From positions 1 through 8,078 of the forward strand of contig CAZVOE010000149.1 in the NCBI GenBank assembly GCA_964628935.1: a DNA stretch of 8,078 bases, written 5' to 3'. The stretch comes from CAYLHQ01 sp964628935. Lineage in GTDB: Bacteria; Acidobacteriota; Polarisedimenticolia; Polarisedimenticolales; DASRJG01. Positions 5,587-8,078 of the stretch are shown piece after piece. The notes below the pieces were generated by a model. That model was not told the origin of the DNA. It saw only the letters and a list, made by a program, of their open reading frames with translations, and made no database searches. The translations under genes and the position numbers were made by a program. Every line of letters starts with the position of its first letter. Within the stretch, counting starts at the first letter, position 1.

Positions 5587-6725
5587 CCGACGTCAAGCCG
5601 GCGCTTGCGGAACGGATCGTCGCGGAGATCCGCGCACGGGGCCCGATCCCGTTTTCCCGCTTCATGGAGCTCGCTCTCCACGACCCCGAGGACGGTTACT
5701 ACGCCGCCGGTCCCGAGCGTCTGGGCCGGCGCGGCGACTTCGTCACGGCGAGCGACGTCGGCACCCTCTTCGGGGAATGCGTCGCCCGGCAGCTCGAGGA
5801 AATGGACCGCCTCCTCGAAGGGCCCGAACCGTTCCGCTACGTCGAGTTCGGGGCCGGCCGGGGCCTGCTGGCCGCCGATGTCCGCGACGCCCTCGTTCGT
5901 TCGGGCTCGGACCTCGCGCGGAGGCTTTCGATCGTGCTCGTCGACTCGAGCCCCGGGATGCGCGCCGCTTGCCGCGCGCGAGTCCCCGAGGCGGAGGTCC
6001 GCGCCGATCCGCCTCCGCCGTCCGCCGTAGCCGGATGCGCGCTCGCGGTCGAGTGGTTCGACGCCCTTCCCGTCCACCGGGTGCGGCGGAGAGAGGGCGC
6101 GCTCGTCGAGGTCTTCGTCGGCGTCGACGGCGAGGGTCGACTCGTCGAGACGGAAGGGCCGGCGGGAGAGGAAGCGCGGGCCTGGGTCGACCGCAACGGC
6201 GCGGCGCGCGAGGAGGGGAGCGAGGCCGAGGCGGTCCCGGCCCTCGAGCCCGCGTTCGACGCCCTCGCGCGGTCAATCGCGCGAGGGTTCGTGCTCGTCG
6301 TCGACTACGGGCACCCTGCGTGGGAGCTCTACGGGCCGCGCCACCGACGCGGGACGGTCCTCGCCTACCGGCGCCACCGCGCCCACGAGGATCTTTTCGA
6401 TCGCCCCGGCGAGCAGGACCTGACCGCCCACGTCAACTTCACCGCGCTCGAAACTCGCGCCCGCGAAACGGGGCTCTTGCCGCTCGGTCTCACGACGCAG
6501 GACCGCTTCCTCCTCGCGAACGGGATCCTCGAGGCGTTCGAGGGGGCCGACGGTCCGGAATGGGGGGACCCCGCTCGCGTCGAGCGGCGTCTGCAGGCCA
6601 AGCAACTGATCCACCCGCATGCGATGGGGCGCGCTTTCCGCGTCTTCGTCGCCGCGAAAGGGTTCGAGCGGGCCCCGTCGCTTCGAGGTCTCGCCGACCC
6701 CTTCGGAGCGGAGGGCGGGCGGTGA
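5583..6725 (+). CDS. MidA/NDUFAF7-family class I SAM-dependent methyltransferase (COG1565-like)
   Basis: A protein of about 380 residues resembling MidA/NDUFAF7. Numbered from the CTG at 5583, it shows a conserved N terminus (AERIVAEIRARGPIPF, then YYAAG at 39-43), GDFVTASDVGTLFGE at 51-65, the SAM-binding loop EFGAGRG at 88-94, a WFDALPVHRV segment, a DYGHP motif, and AYRRHR followed by GEQDLTAHVNF. Human NDUFAF7 dimethylates an arginine of NDUFS2 (NuoD) during complex I assembly; the substrate here is unknown, but the gene directly follows nuoB. No ATG, GTG or TTG exists in frame near the expected N terminus. CTG at 5583, overlapping the nuoB TGA and 10 bases after GGGAGG, is my choice. ATG at 5664 would remove 27 family-typical residues. 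The family call is firm, the start uncertain. Confidence 0.87.
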   Translation: MTDVKPALAERIVAEIRARGPIPFSRFMELALHDPEDGYYAAGPERLGRRGDFVTASDVGTLFGECVARQLEEMDRLLEGPEPFRYVEFGAGRGLLAADVRDALVRSGSDLARRLSIVLVDSSPGMRAACRARVPEAEVRADPPPPSAVAGCALAVEWFDALPVHRVRRREGALVEVFVGVDGEGRLVETEGPAGEEARAWVDRNGAAREEGSEAEAVPALEPAFDALARSIARGFVLVVDYGHPAWELYGPRHRRGTVLAYRRHRAHEDLFDRPGEQDLTAHVNFTALETRARETGLLPLGLTTQDRFLLANGILEAFEGADGPEWGDPARVERRLQAKQLIHPHAMGRAFRVFVAAKGFERAPSLRGLADPFGAEGGR

Positions 6726-8078
6726 GGGTGCTCGTGGCCTTCTTCGTCGCGAGCGTCCTCGCGTGCGGATCAGGACCTTCGCGAGATGCGCCTCCCGACG
6801 TGTACCTCTTCGAGAACCACGCACACGCGCTGACGGTGTGGCGCATCGCTGGCGTGAAGGACCGCGTCGTCGTCCACGTCGATGGACATTCCGATCTCGA
6901 CTGGCTTCCGGACGCCGCGATCGAGCGCTTCGCGTCGACCCCGGCGGAGCGACTCGTTGAGCTCGAGGCTCACCCGTACGCGCTCGACGGGGAGACCTAC
7001 CGGAGCATCGGGATCTGGAACTTCCTCTACCCGGCGCACCGTCTCGGCGTCGTCCGGGAGGTCGTCTGGGTGGTGCCCGACGGGACGCTCGCGGACGATG
7101 CGGCGCGGAGGGACCTCGTCCGCCAGATGGTCGCGGAGAAGATGCACGGCGTCTCGATCGAGGAGGCGACGGGTTTCCGATGGGACGGCCGCGCGCTATC
7201 CGGAACGGCCGCCGGGGTCCCCCTCCGGATCGTCGAACTGGCTGGACTCGAGGCCTTCGGAGAGCCCGTTCTCCTCGACGTCGACCTCGATTTCCTCACG
7301 ACCCGCTCCGCTTCGACCCAGGAGGTCGTCCCGGTTCCCTGGATCGCGCCCGCGGAGCTCGCCGCGAAGCTCCGCGCCGCGCGCGTCCGCACCGATCTCG
7401 TCACGGTCTCGTACTCCACGATCGGCGGATTCCTCCCCCCCGCCTCGCGCTGGGTCGGCCCCTCGTTCGTCCGAGCGCTTCGGGAAGACATCCCCGATCC
7501 CCTCGACGAAACGCGGCTGCGCGCGCAGCGGGCGGCCGCGGAAGGACGCTTCGACGAGGCTCGCTCCCTCCTCGAGGAGATTCTCCGGGAGGTCCCCGGC
7601 GACGCGCCGGCTCGCTATCTCCTCGCCCATGTCCTCGAGGGAACGGGTCGAACGGACGCGGGGACGGCCGCGCGCGGCGAGGCGGCCGCGATCGATCCCG
7701 TGTTCGCCGAAGCCGATCTTCACGAAGGGGATGCGCGCTGGCTCTCCGGCGATTTTGCGCAAGCCGAGGCGCACTTCCGCGCGTCGCTCGCCCGCGCGCC
7801 GGACGGTCCCTGGGCCCCGTACGCACTGCGACGGCTCGCTTCGTGCCTCGCGCGCACCGGCCGCGACGCGGAAGCGATCGAGGCGCTCGCGCGCGTCGTG
7901 GAACGGGCGCCCGATCACGCCGACAGCCGCCTCGAGCTGGCGGTGCTCCTGCGCGACCACGGGGATCCGGCGGGCGCCCTCGAGCACCTCGACCGGGCCC
8001 GCACGATCCTCCCCGAGCGGGGCACGTACGCGATGGCCCGAGGAACGACGCTCGCCCTTCTCGGCAGAAGGGACGAGT
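6722..8078 (+). CDS. Lipoprotein with UPF0489-like (arginase/deacetylase-type) domain and C-terminal TPR repeats, 3' end outside window
   Basis: An open frame of at least 452 residues with no stop before the window end. The start is GTG at 6722, overlapping the methyltransferase stop by four bases. Residues 1-14 form a short hydrophobic signal ending in the lipobox VLAC, so Cys15 should be lipidated and the protein exported. Residues 27-260 resemble UPF0489: ENHAHAL at 31-37, HVDGHSDLDW at 52-61 and LLDVDLDFL at 184-192. DxHxD (Asp54, His56, Asp58) and DxDxD (Asp186, Asp188, Asp190) mirror the two metal-binding motifs of arginases and histone deacetylases, so a metal-dependent hydrolase fold is likely, with substrate unknown. 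From about 262 onward there are four or five TPR-like helix pairs (for example GRFDEARSLLEEIL and GDPAGALEHLDRA), typical of protein-protein contact. The domain assignment rests on motifs alone. Confidence 0.85.
   Translation, partial: MRVLVAFFVASVLACGSGPSRDAPPDVYLFENHAHALTVWRIAGVKDRVVVHVDGHSDLDWLPDAAIERFASTPAERLVELEAHPYALDGETYRSIGIWNFLYPAHRLGVVREVVWVVPDGTLADDAARRDLVRQMVAEKMHGVSIEEATGFRWDGRALSGTAAGVPLRIVELAGLEAFGEPVLLDVDLDFLTTRSASTQEVVPVPWIAPAELAAKLRAARVRTDLVTVSYSTIGGFLPPASRWVGPSFVRALREDIPDPLDETRLRAQRAAAEGRFDEARSLLEEILREVPGDAPARYLLAHVLEGTGRTDAGTAARGEAAAIDPVFAEADLHEGDARWLSGDFAQAEAHFRASLARAPDGPWAPYALRRLASCLARTGRDAEAIEALARVVERAPDHADSRLELAVLLRDHGDPAGALEHLDRARTILPERGTYAMARGTTLALLGRRDE

Noticed and set aside
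7196..7987. A 263-codon minus-strand frame opposite the lipoprotein gene
   Set aside because: The plus strand carries a lipobox, two metal-type motifs and TPR repeats in one uninterrupted frame; the minus-strand translation is Arg/Gly-rich without motifs.

Overview
The window is a gene-dense, very GC-rich stretch of bacterial chromosome. No mobile element, CRISPR array or other sign of an accessory region was seen. Gene content (lipoate-dependent 2-oxo-acid dehydrogenase parts, complex I subunit NuoB, an exported thioredoxin, a lipoprotein) indicates a respiring bacterium with a lipoprotein-sorting system. The tRNA gene encodes its own CCA end. I cannot name the phylum with confidence; the base composition and protein style would fit Acidobacteriota, Myxococcota or a similar deep, GC-rich lineage, but that is a guess.

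Layout. The 3' part of a tRNA-Gly(GCC) gene opens the window. A TlpA/ResA-like periplasmic thioredoxin (81-680, +) starts only 25 bases after it. Its stop codon overlaps the stop of a four-gene minus-strand operon that occupies 677-4910. In transcription order the operon is lpdA (E3), a 2-oxo-acid dehydrogenase E2 gene, lipB and lipA, with gaps of 16 and 4 bases and then a 4-base ATGA overlap. It encodes a lipoyl-bearing E2, the E3 that reoxidises its lipoyl arm, and the two enzymes that build that cofactor (LipB attaches octanoate, LipA inserts the sulfurs). No E1 gene is present, so the substrate of the complex cannot be read from this window.

An intergenic region of about 120 bases (4911-5034) separates this operon from a divergent plus-strand operon. 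It holds a plausible sigma-70-type promoter for each direction and a 14-base inverted repeat. The plus-strand operon begins with nuoB (complex I subunit carrying cluster N2), standing alone without nuoA or nuoC. Next comes a MidA/NDUFAF7-family methyltransferase (in mitochondria, a complex I assembly factor), which appears to lack a normal start codon and probably starts at a CTG overlapping the nuoB stop. The last gene is a GTG-started lipoprotein whose 4-base overlap with the methyltransferase suggests coupling. It has a UPF0489-like, arginase/deacetylase-type metal-binding domain followed by TPR repeats, and runs off the window end.

The parts worth most attention are the nuoB-methyltransferase-lipoprotein operon, especially the UPF0489-TPR lipoprotein, and the nuoB/methyltransferase junction. 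The rest is recognisable core metabolism in an unusually compact arrangement.
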